In this document: piece by piece, positions 56,357-64,000 of the stretch
Position numbering within the stretch: the first letter of the stretch is position 1
Layout of the letters: the number at the start of each line of letters is the position of its first letter
Made by a program: the position numbers and the translations under genes
The notes under the pieces: model-generated
Told to the model about the DNA's origin: nothing
The model's input: only the letters and a program-made list of their open reading frames with translations
Databases searched by the model: none
Origin: Paenilisteria rustica
Lineage (GTDB): Bacteria > Bacillota > Bacilli > Lactobacillales > Listeriaceae
NCBI RefSeq assembly: GCF_013820765.1
Contig: NZ_JABJVM010000006.1
Span: forward strand, 62,001-126,000
DNA length: 64,000 nucleotides
Direction: 5' to 3'

Positions 56357-57916
56357 CTAGTTGATAATTTTTAGCCGTTTGCGATCTAGCTGTTTATTAT
56401 TCGCGTTATACGCAATTAGCTCTACTTTATCGGTTAGCTTGAAATTCGTTTTTGCCCCTACATAATACACGAAAATGCCTTTTTCAAATTTACCACCCCA
56501 GTTTTTTGGAACGCCATTGACGATGAGTCGGGCCTTCACAACAGTTCCAGTGTACCGGCCTGTCATATAGATGCTCTTATTTCGGTACGTATTCGGTGTG
56601 ATGCTGCCCTTCAAGGTGTTTAATATGGCTGGATATTTGCCTGGGAAATGGTTACCGACTAGTGCTAATTGTTTGATTCGCGGTATTGTCGGCAACTGCT
56701 CCCGCATGAGAAGGGCGTTTTTCGAGATGGTGCTGCCTTTGCGTGGTATAATATTATTGCCGGTGATCGACACGGAATCGACTGCTGTTTGGCCTAATAA
56801 GCTGAATATTTTTTGGTAATTAGCAAGTCCGTTTAGCGTAATTTGGTTGTTTTGGATGGCTAATTTCGCTACTTTTCCGATTGGGATGACGTCGTAATTG
56901 GCGGGTGCGGTGTCGGTGTCAATCCAATTATTGGAGAGATTCAGCTGGCTAACTACGTAATCGCGATTGTTCCTCCATGCAATGACTGCTGGACGGATTT
57001 TTGTTTTTTCATTTTTAATATGGTTCAGGGTCACATCGACACGAGCTGTATTGCCGTTAATCGCGATGAATTTATTCAAAACATTGTATACGCGATTGTT
57101 GGTGATCTTGAAATAGCCGCCATCGAGGACAATGCCTTCGTCTGGTGAACTCGTTTTCTGACCTTTATTGAAGTCATTGTTGTAAATATTCGCGGTCGGT
57201 ATTTTCAGTAAATAGATACTATTATCGACAACATTATTAAATGCATTATTATGAATATTCAACCTACTAATTCTATCACCTTGAATGACGATTGCTTGAT
57301 TCACTCGTGTAAATTCATTGCCGGAAATCTCATATTGATTCCCCTTGTTGCCTTGAATCGTGACGGAGCGGTTCAGATCGTTCGTGTTTCTCCCATATTG
57401 GTAACCATTGTCGAAAAAACGGTTATTTTTTATCGTAATATTTTGGGAATCTGTGAAGGAAATCGAGCTATCGGTTTTGTAATAGCCGTATTGTTTGGAG
57501 TATCCTGTGAACGCGCTGTTTTCGATTGTAATGGCGTTATTTTGTTCGAAATGGATAGCGCCGCGGCCGATTAGTGCCAAATTGAAGGTGACGTTTTTCA
57601 CGGATTTGTTGTTAATTCCTGCTTGGTATGACAGAAGATATGGTGTTTTCGTGTTGCCATATCCTTTGAAGTTGGCTTTGATATAAGATCCACCTGGCGC
57701 GCCTTGGATGCTGCTTTTGACGTTGGTTATCGGAGCATTCACGACGTACGTCACATCCTTCTTATCTTTCAAAACGAGCGTTCCACTCCCGGCCTTCTCG
57801 AGTAATGGCTTTAGGTCTACCTCGCTCGCTGCTTGTGCGTGGATTGTATTCATGTGAAGGTACATACATATTAGGCTTGCCGCTACAATTAGACTAGCTA
57901 CAATTGATTTTTTCAT
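56357..57916 (-). CDS. Secreted right-handed beta-helix protein with C-terminal beta domain
   Basis: 519 residues. Signal peptide 1-30 (cut near AQA-ASE). The beta-helix (about 60-430) shows repeated ITIENSAF, ITIKNNRFF, YEISGNEF, LNIHNNAF turns. A C-terminal Ig-like module (about 440-519; MTGRYTGTVVKARLIVNG ... DKVELIAYN) is frequent at the ends of Listeria surface proteins. No anchor motif. Similar in plan to the 713-residue beta-helix protein in this window, but not an obvious duplicate. Substrate unknown. Confidence 0.85.
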   Translation of the reverse strand: MKKSIVASLIVAASLICMYLHMNTIHAQAASEVDLKPLLEKAGSGTLVLKDKKDVTYVVNAPITNVKSSIQGAPGGSYIKANFKGYGNTKTPYLLSYQAGINNKSVKNVTFNLALIGRGAIHFEQNNAITIENSAFTGYSKQYGYYKTDSSISFTDSQNITIKNNRFFDNGYQYGRNTNDLNRSVTIQGNKGNQYEISGNEFTRVNQAIVIQGDRISRLNIHNNAFNNVVDNSIYLLKIPTANIYNNDFNKGQKTSSPDEGIVLDGGYFKITNNRVYNVLNKFIAINGNTARVDVTLNHIKNEKTKIRPAVIAWRNNRDYVVSQLNLSNNWIDTDTAPANYDVIPIGKVAKLAIQNNQITLNGLANYQKIFSLLGQTAVDSVSITGNNIIPRKGSTISKNALLMREQLPTIPRIKQLALVGNHFPGKYPAILNTLKGSITPNTYRNKSIYMTGRYTGTVVKARLIVNGVPKNWGGKFEKGIFVYYVGAKTNFKLTDKVELIAYNANNKQLDRKRLKIIN

Positions 57917-58046
57917 TCTAATTTCCCCTTAGATTCCAAACAGTATAGTTCCGATTGATATACTATTCCTGTAGCTAACTGTTATTTACCCTGCGTAATC
58001 TGAGGCAAAACATAGGCTTATTTCAAATTAGTTATGATTTATCCAC

Positions 58047-58094
58047 AAAAAAACTTCCCCTAGAGTAGCTCGTTCGCTACTCTAGGGGAAGTTT
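58047..58094 (-). terminator. Strong hairpin terminator, minus orientation
   Basis: AACTTCCCCTAGAGTAGC and its exact complement form a 19-bp perfect stem; on the minus strand it is followed by TTTTTTT. The only minus-strand coding sign upstream is a gene relic at 58180-58372, so it probably ended that gene. Confidence 0.75.
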
Positions 58095-58135
58095 AGTTAG
58101 ATCCTGCTTGTTACATCTAACATTTTCGGGATTTC

Positions 58136-58153
58136 TGTGAACTTTTGTTCACA
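58136..58153. promoter_or_regulatory. Palindrome TGTGAAC-4-GTTCACA, Crp/Fnr-type site candidate
   Basis: TGTGAACTTTTGTTCACA is a perfect 7-base inverted repeat around TTTT. It lies between the beta-helix gene and a Crp/Fnr-family gene. Half sites TGTGAAC also occur before both LPXTG genes (53085, 53096, 62906). Confidence 0.4.
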
Positions 58154-58179
58154 TCCTTTGTTATTCGTGTGTCCATTCG

Positions 58180-58372
58180 TTAGAAAGTATCATTAGGAAC
58201 TTTAAGATCATCAACCTTGTAATCTTTTTTCGTTCCCTTTGGAATAAATATAGTATACTCCTTTTTATGATTTTCATTTTTTAGAGCAACATACTACTAG
58301 ACATAACATATGTTCCAAAAAGTTTATTCAGGGTATATATTCTATAAAGATGGCTTATACATACTTGTGATT
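58180..58372 (-). pseudogene. Relic of a small protein gene
   Basis: Minus-strand codons ending at the TAA at 58180 read KKEYTIFIPKGTKKDYKVDD, a plausible protein end. Upstream, another frame reads LNKLFGTYVMSSSMLL up to a stop. One shift would join them. There is no start codon with a ribosome site. Family not recognised. A strong terminator follows in the right orientation. Confidence 0.3.
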
Positions 58373-58537
58373 TGATAAAATACTACCGAAATGTGAATTT
58401 TTTGTGAAGAATGAAAAGTTAAGAGATTTGAATAAACTGTACCAGTAGTGCTATTCATTCTTCCTTCCTATACTCCTATTAGCATTACTTATCATACACA
58501 CGTATTATATTCTATCGCCCAAAAAGGAGTGGTTTCA

Positions 58538-59245
58538 ATGTATGACAAGGAAACATTAGAATCTTACGCATCATTTTCGAATATTATGAAAATTTTAAAG
58601 AAGGATTCACAGTTCAATCAGTTTTGTAGGCAACGTCGGGTATCCCCAGGGACAACTGAAACTCTTGATAATACTCGAAAAACGTGTCTATTAATAGAAA
58701 GTGGTTACGTGAAGTCCAGTTTTTCAGGTGATGATGATACTTTTAGGGTTTTCTATATTGCTACGCCTGGTGATTTTTTAACATTACCTATCGTAACGGA
58801 GTATATTCCGCGATCTACTGACCTGTTAGCTATAAGTGACGGGGTTTGGTGGGAAATCGATTTTGGCTATTTGCGAAAAATGCTGGCGTTAGAGGATCCT
58901 AGAAACTATGTTATGTTGCAACACGCAGTGAAAATACGCTATAAAATGTATGTTCTAGCCACTGTACGCAGCCGTATTATTACTGCCGAACAACGCGTTT
59001 ACTTTTCTTTAATGCGCTTATCTACTATTGGAATGCATGTCCAAAATAATAAAGTAGAGTTGCCACCATTCGTTAATTATGTCACTATCGCCCAGTTATC
59101 CGATGCCTCTAAGAGCTACGTCACGATCGTGCTAAAGAAATTGCGTGATGAAGGAATCCTCACTTCCACAAAAAAACCGTGGGTGATTGAAGACCTTGAT
59201 GCTATCAAAAAATTAGCTGATTTCCCTGATATGCCATTGTTTTAA
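58538..59245 (+). CDS. Crp/Fnr-family transcriptional regulator
   Basis: 235 residues: an N-terminal cyclic-nucleotide-binding-like beta barrel (about 20-120) without the cAMP phosphate-binding signature, a long dimer helix (about 125-150), and a C-terminal winged helix (VTIAQLSDASKSYVTIVLKKLRDEGIL). PrfA belongs to the same superfamily, and Listeria genomes carry many such paralogues. ATG 58538 follows AAAGGAG; an ATG at 58448 lies upstream without a site. It may control the surface genes around it. Confidence 0.88.
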   Translation: MYDKETLESYASFSNIMKILKKDSQFNQFCRQRRVSPGTTETLDNTRKTCLLIESGYVKSSFSGDDDTFRVFYIATPGDFLTLPIVTEYIPRSTDLLAISDGVWWEIDFGYLRKMLALEDPRNYVMLQHAVKIRYKMYVLATVRSRIITAEQRVYFSLMRLSTIGMHVQNNKVELPPFVNYVTIAQLSDASKSYVTIVLKKLRDEGILTSTKKPWVIEDLDAIKKLADFPDMPLF

Positions 59246-59262
59246 AGTGGTTTAGAATGGAC

Positions 59263-59309
59263 AAAAAATAGTAGGTGAAACCATTTGCTGGTTTTGCCTA
59301 CTATTTTTG
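59263..59309. terminator. Bidirectional terminator between Crp gene and LPXTG gene
   Basis: AAAAATAGTAGG-GAAACCA pairs with TGGTTTT-CCTACTATTTTT; tracts on both sides serve both convergent genes. Confidence 0.85.
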
Positions 59310-59327
59310 TATTGCTTCTATATTATA

Positions 59328-62300
59328 TTATTTTCTTCTGCGCAAGAACATCGCGCCGAGTGCTGCTAGTAGACCTCCGAATAGAACAGTTGATGTCGTG
59401 TTGCTATCCCCTGTTTTTGGTAAGGTTTTCGTTGGTGCAGATGGGCCAACTTTTATTGGAACAATCGGACTTACTACTGGTGCTGGCTTCACGCTTGGTG
59501 TCGTTGTTTTTGTTGGTGTAACTGGCTTCGCAGGGGCTACTGGCGGCGTAATCGGATCTACCGGCAGGATTGGTTGCGCGCCAACGATGACTGTAATCGT
59601 GAACTGTGTTTCGTTGCCATCGCTATCAATCACACTGTACGTCACATGATAAATGCCTGCTTGATTCGGATTCACATCGTTACTGATGACTTGGATGCTA
59701 CTCGTGATATCGCCATCTTCCAAATCTTCTGCGGTAACACCAACTAGCGGATCAAACTTCTGGCCGAACGCAAGCGTGATATCCTTCGCATGGATGACAG
59801 GCTTTTCGTTCGTCAAAACAGTAATCGTATACGTCTGCTCCGTTGTATTACCATCCGAATCCGTGATGCTGTACGTGACATGATAAACGCCCGCAACATC
59901 TGGATTGACATCGTTTTGAGTAATTTGGATGCCCGCTGTGATATCGCCATCTTCTGTGTCACTCGCTGTAATACCTGCCATCGGATCAAAAGCACGCCCA
60001 GCTTTAAAACTGCTATCTTGTCCTGTGATAATTGGATTATCATTGCTCAGAACCGTGATAGTACTTGTTTTCTCAGCCGAATTACCGTCCGAATCTAGGA
60101 CGCTATACGTGATATGATACTCTCCTGGCACATCGATATTGACGTCATTTGCGATAATTTTAACAGAATCGCTTAAATCGCCATCTTCCAAATCACTTGC
60201 GGAAACACCGAGCCTTGGATCAAATGCAAGATGCGCTTTTACCGTACGATCCGTTACCGTGATGATTGGCTTTTCATTCGTCAACACGGTGATAGTAACC
60301 GTTTTTGTTGTCGTATTTTTATCCGAATCGGTCACGCTATATGTGATGTGGTACGTCCCTGCAACCGCCGGATTCACATCATTCGCTGTAATTTTGATAG
60401 CGCTTGTCACATCGCCGTCTTCTAAATCACTCGCGGACACAATCGACATCGGATCGAAGGCAAACCCTGCTTTAAATGTCTGGTCGGAAACGTGAATTTC
60501 AGGCTTATCGTTCGTGCGTACATAAATGTGGCGTGTGGCTTTTGTGGTGTTACCATCCGAATCCGTCACCGCGTACACCACTTCATACAGACCTTCCGTT
60601 TTCATGTTGACATTGTTTGATACAATTTCGATTTTCCCTGTTATATCGCCATCTTCTAGGTCGCTTGCCGTGATACCTTCCAAAGAATCAAATGTATCGC
60701 CAACTTTTAAATAGACATCCTTTGTGGTAATAATAGGCGCATCATTGGTCAAAATAGTAACTTTGATCGTCTTCGTTGTTGTGTTATTGTCGGAATCGGT
60801 CACGCTGTAGGTCACGTGATAAACTCCTGCTTTTTCTGTGTTGACATCGTTACTCGTGACCGTAATTTTGCTTGTGACATCGCCATCTTCCGTATCGTTT
60901 GCTGTGACAGCTTTTTTGACATCATATGTTGTGTGGATTCGTTGAACAATGTCTGATGCTACGATTACCGGGGCATCATTGCTCGTTACTGTGACTGTGA
61001 TCGTTTTCGTTGTTGTATTGTTATCGGAATCCGTCACGCTGTAGGTCACGTGGTATGTTCCTACTTTGGATGTGTCTACATCATTTGCTGTCACTTTGAT
61101 GCCGCTCGTGATGTTACCGTCTTCCACATCGCTCGCCGTCACACCTGTCAACGGATTAAAAGTAGCTCCTTTTTTCAACGTTTTATCTGTTGCTGTAATT
61201 ACTGGTGCGTCATTGCTTGTTACTGTCACGGTGATTGTTTTCGTGGTTGTATTATTATCGGAATCCGTTACACTATAGGTCACATGGTACGTTCCTACTT
61301 TTGATGTGTCTACATCATTTGCTGTCACTTGGACACTGCTCGTCACATTACCATCTTCTGCATCGCTTGCCGTCACGCCTGACATCGGATCAAATGTGCC
61401 GCCTTTTTTCACAGATATATCCGTAGCTGTAATCGCCGGGGCATCATTACTTGTTATCGTCACTGTAATCGTTTTTGTCGTTGTATTACCGTTAGAATCT
61501 GTCACGCTATACGTCACATGGTAGGTGCCGACTTTCGATGTATCGACATCGTTCGCCGTCACGCTTACCTTACTTGTTACATTACCATCTTCCGTATCGC
61601 TAGCAGTTACACCCGATAGTGCGTCAAATGCATCGCCCTTTTTCAGAGTTTTGTCAGTGGCAGTTATGATTGGCGCATCATTTGTTACTTCTAAATCCGT
61701 ACCTAATGAGCTACTAGTGTACACTTTATCAGAAAAGCCTAAGTCTTCGTAGAGAACCTTCGTCTTTATTTCAGCCGCCGTCGTTTTAGCCAAGCCTTGG
61801 ATACCGATACTAACAACTGGTGCAGTGCCTACGCTAAGTTTATCGAGGTTAACTTGCAACATATGAGATGCAGCATTATAAGTCACATTGCTTGTTGCAA
61901 CGCCATCTACTAAAACAGAATCTGGCACGTAGCCTAATGATTCTGGTAACGGAATCTCTAATTGAATCTTCCCAGCATCCATACCACCCGCGTTATTTAG
62001 TGTGACATTATAACGAGTCGTATCTCCCTGCTTGATTTTTGTTTGTTCTAACGTATCGCTAACGGTTAGGACAGAGGGTGTCGAAAAAACGATATTGTCT
62101 AGATAGTTACCACGCGTTGCATCCCCATCAGACGTTGAAATTGCTTCAAATTGGAAACGTGTTGTTGTTTGTCCCTCAGGAATGGTATAGGTTCCTTGAT
62201 ATTCTTTCCAAGCTTTATTATCTGTTGACATGGTTGTAATCAGCTCTAACGCTTGACCAGGCGCGCCAAATTTAACATCTGCTGTATCTACACCGCCCCT

Positions 62301-62708
62301 ACCTCTATGTGAAACTTTCCACCGAATTGTTTTTCCAGGAGTCGTTGCTACATCTTGATACAAGGCAGATACCTGATCCGCATTTAACTCTGCATATTGA
62401 TCGCCATCCGCTGCTACTAATCCATTATAAAGTCGTTGGATTTCGATCAAATTACTCGTGCTAGTCGTCTGCCAACCAGGCACCAAGGAAGCGTCTAACT
62501 GGTCACTCTCTTTTGCAATAACTGGATCTTCAAAGCTCCCATTTATCAATTGTATGGTTTCATTATCCTCCGAGGTCTGTTTTAGAATACCTTCTGCTTT
62601 TGTCGAATAGCTCTGCGGACTTTCCGTGGCCATTACATATGTCTGCATCGGCATGCTGACTGTCATTACCAGTGCCGCCGTTGCCATGCTTATTTTCTTG
62701 ATTGTCAT
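59328..62708 (-). CDS. LPXTG adhesin with nine 78-residue Ig-like repeats
   Basis: 1126 residues. Signal peptide 1-27 (ends YVMA-TES). N-terminal carbohydrate-binding-like beta domain (about 50-210; NGSFEDPVIA, LDNIVFS), a DUF11-type domain (about 212-340), then nine tandem Ig-like repeats (DUF5011 type; each ND-P-I, GVTASD-EDG, YHVTYSVTDSDGN), a Pro/Thr-rich wall-spanning linker, and LPKTGD with hydrophobic helix and RRRK tail. Anchored to the wall by sortase A; the repeats act as an extended stalk. The first repeats are most alike, suggesting recent expansion. Confidence 0.93.
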   Translation of the reverse strand: MTIKKISMATAALVMTVSMPMQTYVMATESPQSYSTKAEGILKQTSEDNETIQLINGSFEDPVIAKESDQLDASLVPGWQTTSTSNLIEIQRLYNGLVAADGDQYAELNADQVSALYQDVATTPGKTIRWKVSHRGRGGVDTADVKFGAPGQALELITTMSTDNKAWKEYQGTYTIPEGQTTTRFQFEAISTSDGDATRGNYLDNIVFSTPSVLTVSDTLEQTKIKQGDTTRYNVTLNNAGGMDAGKIQLEIPLPESLGYVPDSVLVDGVATSNVTYNAASHMLQVNLDKLSVGTAPVVSIGIQGLAKTTAAEIKTKVLYEDLGFSDKVYTSSSLGTDLEVTNDAPIITATDKTLKKGDAFDALSGVTASDTEDGNVTSKVSVTANDVDTSKVGTYHVTYSVTDSNGNTTTKTITVTITSNDAPAITATDISVKKGGTFDPMSGVTASDAEDGNVTSSVQVTANDVDTSKVGTYHVTYSVTDSDNNTTTKTITVTVTSNDAPVITATDKTLKKGATFNPLTGVTASDVEDGNITSGIKVTANDVDTSKVGTYHVTYSVTDSDNNTTTKTITVTVTSNDAPVIVASDIVQRIHTTYDVKKAVTANDTEDGDVTSKITVTSNDVNTEKAGVYHVTYSVTDSDNNTTTKTIKVTILTNDAPIITTKDVYLKVGDTFDSLEGITASDLEDGDITGKIEIVSNNVNMKTEGLYEVVYAVTDSDGNTTKATRHIYVRTNDKPEIHVSDQTFKAGFAFDPMSIVSASDLEDGDVTSAIKITANDVNPAVAGTYHITYSVTDSDKNTTTKTVTITVLTNEKPIITVTDRTVKAHLAFDPRLGVSASDLEDGDLSDSVKIIANDVNIDVPGEYHITYSVLDSDGNSAEKTSTITVLSNDNPIITGQDSSFKAGRAFDPMAGITASDTEDGDITAGIQITQNDVNPDVAGVYHVTYSITDSDGNTTEQTYTITVLTNEKPVIHAKDITLAFGQKFDPLVGVTAEDLEDGDITSSIQVISNDVNPNQAGIYHVTYSVIDSDGNETQFTITVIVGAQPILPVDPITPPVAPAKPVTPTKTTTPSVKPAPVVSPIVPIKVGPSAPTKTLPKTGDSNTTSTVLFGGLLAALGAMFLRRRK
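59577..61682 (-). repeat. Nine tandem coding repeats of 234 bp in the LPXTG gene
   Basis: The period is 78 codons. Repeats 1-4 (nearest 61682) share long stretches such as the YHVTYSVTDS region; later repeats are more diverged. Copy number is likely to vary by recombination between strains, and short-read assembly may be unreliable here. Confidence 0.85.
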
Positions 62709-62935
62709 TTTTTTATTCCTCCAATTTAATTTCTGTATGATTACTCCTAAAAACGTCCCTATTATTAATTCTCCTCGCCTATCACATCCTCTAGATCAGA
62801 CACGTCCACAGCTGTCAATTGTACGACCTTTTCCGCAACTATGATAATCTTAGCAATATTACTAGAATAAAAAAATACAGCATTTCCTGTTAAGAGAGTC
62901 ATATTTGTGAACTTTCCGCCATATCTCTACCACGC

Positions 62936-62986
62936 AAAAAAAAACAGGCTCAACCACAATCGTGATCTCACCTGCTATTTCTATAA
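62936..62986 (-). terminator. Terminator after fdhD
   Basis: CAGG-TGAG-TCA and TGG-TGAG-CCTG pair imperfectly; nine T follow on the minus strand. It lies just after the fdhD stop. Confidence 0.55.
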
Positions 62987-62991
62987 TTTAG

Positions 62992-63786
62992 TTAACTTTC
63001 CAAAACTCGCTGTTGCCCACTGTAAACGCTAAAACCGTCTCCACGAATAAAACCAACTGCTGTAATATTGAGCTCCCGCGCCATTTCTATCGCGAGTTCT
63101 GTCGGTGCCGAGCGCGATAAAATAATACCACAACCGATTTTCGCGGTTTTCACTAAAATTTCCGAAGATATCCGACCGCTGAAAATGATCGCCTTGTCTG
63201 TCATCGGGATTTCCGATTTCAAGCAATGTCCGTAGATTTTGTCCAGCGCGTTGTGCCGCCCAATATCCATCCGCACGCAAATCACCTCATCACGACTACA
63301 AAGCGCGGCGTTGTGCACACCACCAGTTTTGCGAAACGTATCCGAATCCGCCTCAAAACGCGACATCAAATCGAAAATTTCCGCTGGGCGGAGCACCAAA
63401 TCCGTCTCATTCCGCGTCTCGACAAGCGATGCATCCGACTGGAAATAGAAATTCTCTCGCGATTTCCCGCAACAAGACGTGATGTAGCGCTTCGCACGAT
63501 ATTTCGCATTAAATTTATTCACAAAGTTCGCGCTGACCTTCGCGTGCCCAGTCGCCTCAACGATTTCCACACGATCAATATCCGCAACCCCTCGCACAAT
63601 CCCCTCCGAAGTCAGGAAGCCAATCACCAAATCCTCCGCATATTCCGGCGTACAAACAATCGTCACCAGCTCCTCCTCATTCACATAAATCGTCAACGGA
63701 TACTCAACAGCCACCGTCGCCACATCATCAAACATATGCCCCTCTTTAAAACGCCGAATCCCAAGCCCCGCAGTCGTCTCCATCAT
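62992..63786 (-). CDS. fdhD: Formate dehydrogenase accessory sulfurtransferase FdhD
   Basis: About 264 residues. The active cysteine pair is in ITSCCGKSR near residue 110; the cofactor-binding MDIGRHNALDKIYG and the end segment ILSRSAPTELAIEMA are typical. It transfers sulfur to the molybdenum cofactor of formate dehydrogenase. GTG 63795 overlaps the ribosome site; ATG 63786 is preferred. A DUF1641 gene lies upstream, as in Listeria where fdhD, the DUF1641 gene and the formate dehydrogenase gene are adjacent. Confidence 0.93.
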   Translation of the reverse strand: MMETTAGLGIRRFKEGHMFDDVATVAVEYPLTIYVNEEELVTIVCTPEYAEDLVIGFLTSEGIVRGVADIDRVEIVEATGHAKVSANFVNKFNAKYRAKRYITSCCGKSRENFYFQSDASLVETRNETDLVLRPAEIFDLMSRFEADSDTFRKTGGVHNAALCSRDEVICVRMDIGRHNALDKIYGHCLKSEIPMTDKAIIFSGRISSEILVKTAKIGCGIILSRSAPTELAIEMARELNITAVGFIRGDGFSVYSGQQRVLES

Positions 63787-63801
63787 CGTCCCCACCTAAC
63801 G

Positions 63802-63840
63802 AAAACCCCAGATGCGCGTTTATGAGCAACATCTGGAGTC
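63802..63840 (-). terminator. Possible weak terminator after the DUF1641 gene
   Basis: The stem ACTCCAGATG/CATCTGG(G)G-T with an 15-base loop is followed by only four T on the minus strand. It may partly separate fdhD from the upstream gene. Confidence 0.4.
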
Positions 63841-63846
63841 TAATTT

Positions 63847-64000
63847 TTACTTCAATTCTTGACCTACGCCTTTCAAAAACGCTAGTCCATAGCGCAACGC
63901 CCGGTTCACATCAGGATCCTTCATCGCTCGTGCCAGTCCAAAAAGTCCCAGCGTCGTGTCCTCTTTCAAGCTCTCATTCGCCTTCGCCTGCGCGTTCGCA
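63847..64000 (-). CDS. DUF1641 protein, C-terminal part (window edge)
   Basis: About 50 residues are visible before the stop at 63847: LKEDTTLGLFGLARAMKDPDVNRALRYGLAFLKGVG matches the DUF1641 end pattern. The N-terminus lies beyond the window. Family members sit with formate dehydrogenase and FdhD (B. subtilis YrhD-like); the role is not established. Confidence 0.8.
   Translation of the reverse strand, partial: ANAQAKANESLKEDTTLGLFGLARAMKDPDVNRALRYGLAFLKGVGQELK

Noticed and set aside
57251-57574. Plus-strand frames opposite the beta-helix genes (also 48162-48506, 49386-49625)
   Set aside because: They mirror well-supported signal-peptide proteins on the minus strand and have no ribosome sites.
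59577-61682. Regular 234-bp periodicity, at first sight array-like
   Set aside because: The period is a whole number of codons inside one long open frame; these are protein repeats, not a CRISPR array. Plus-strand frames opposite them are shadows.

Overview
The window looks like a Listeriaceae chromosome (low-GC Bacilli). The evidence is a pentitol PTS operon in the same order as L. monocytogenes lmo2663-lmo2668 at the left edge, fdhD next to a DUF1641 gene (as lmo2584-lmo2585) at the right edge, a LipA-type lipoprotein phosphatase, WxL and LPXTG surface proteins, and many PTS operons run by PRD regulators. Species cannot be fixed by reading. The full ula operon and the polyol permease operon suggest a Listeria outside the monocytogenes group.

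Layout. 1-6.2 kb: pentitol/galactitol-type PTS operon with its MtlR/LicR-type activator and a cre box over the promoter. 6.4-11.2 kb: frameshifted aldo/keto reductase with an HxlR regulator, a membrane-anchored GH63 (YgjK-like) glycosidase, and MsrA. 11.3-19.6 kb: DeoR regulator, then an operon of transketolase, SDR, DhaL, DhaK, RpiB-like isomerase, polyol permease and zinc dehydrogenase. Together these would turn a tetritol (erythritol or threitol) into erythrose-4-phosphate. 20-22.7 kb: two WxL surface proteins. 22.7-28.3 kb: AT-rich accessory DNA with an Rgg/MutR regulator, a recombinase relic, a secreted-protein/2-TM pair that could be bacteriocin and immunity, a MITE-like element, and a duplicated GH13 fragment flanking small anchored proteins. 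28.6-35.8 kb: mannosylglycerate-type operon (PTS EIIABC, GH38, GH13_18) with a divergent RpiR regulator. 35.8-38.1 kb: methyltransferase and a toxin-antitoxin-chaperone locus (SecB-like, MqsA-like, N-terminally lost toxin). 38.2-48 kb: LipA phosphatase and a complete L-ascorbate (ula) operon with PRD regulator and HAD phosphatase. 48-64 kb: two beta-helix surface proteins, MazE with a 19-codon MazF stub, a reverse-architecture type VII lipase (TslA-like) locus with DUF1433 immunity-type gene, two LPXTG adhesins, a Crp/Fnr regulator, and fdhD.

The most notable accessory findings are the antitoxin-chaperone pair whose toxin survives only as a C-terminal fragment, MazE with a stub of MazF, and the TslA-type lipase locus. 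Five genes (near 7.16, 14.52, 25.70, 28.03 and 51.96 kb) are each broken by exactly one missing base, mostly in short homopolymers. That uniform pattern points to consensus errors at least as much as to biology, so these 'pseudogenes' should be treated with caution. No tRNA, rRNA, CRISPR array or intact insertion sequence was seen.
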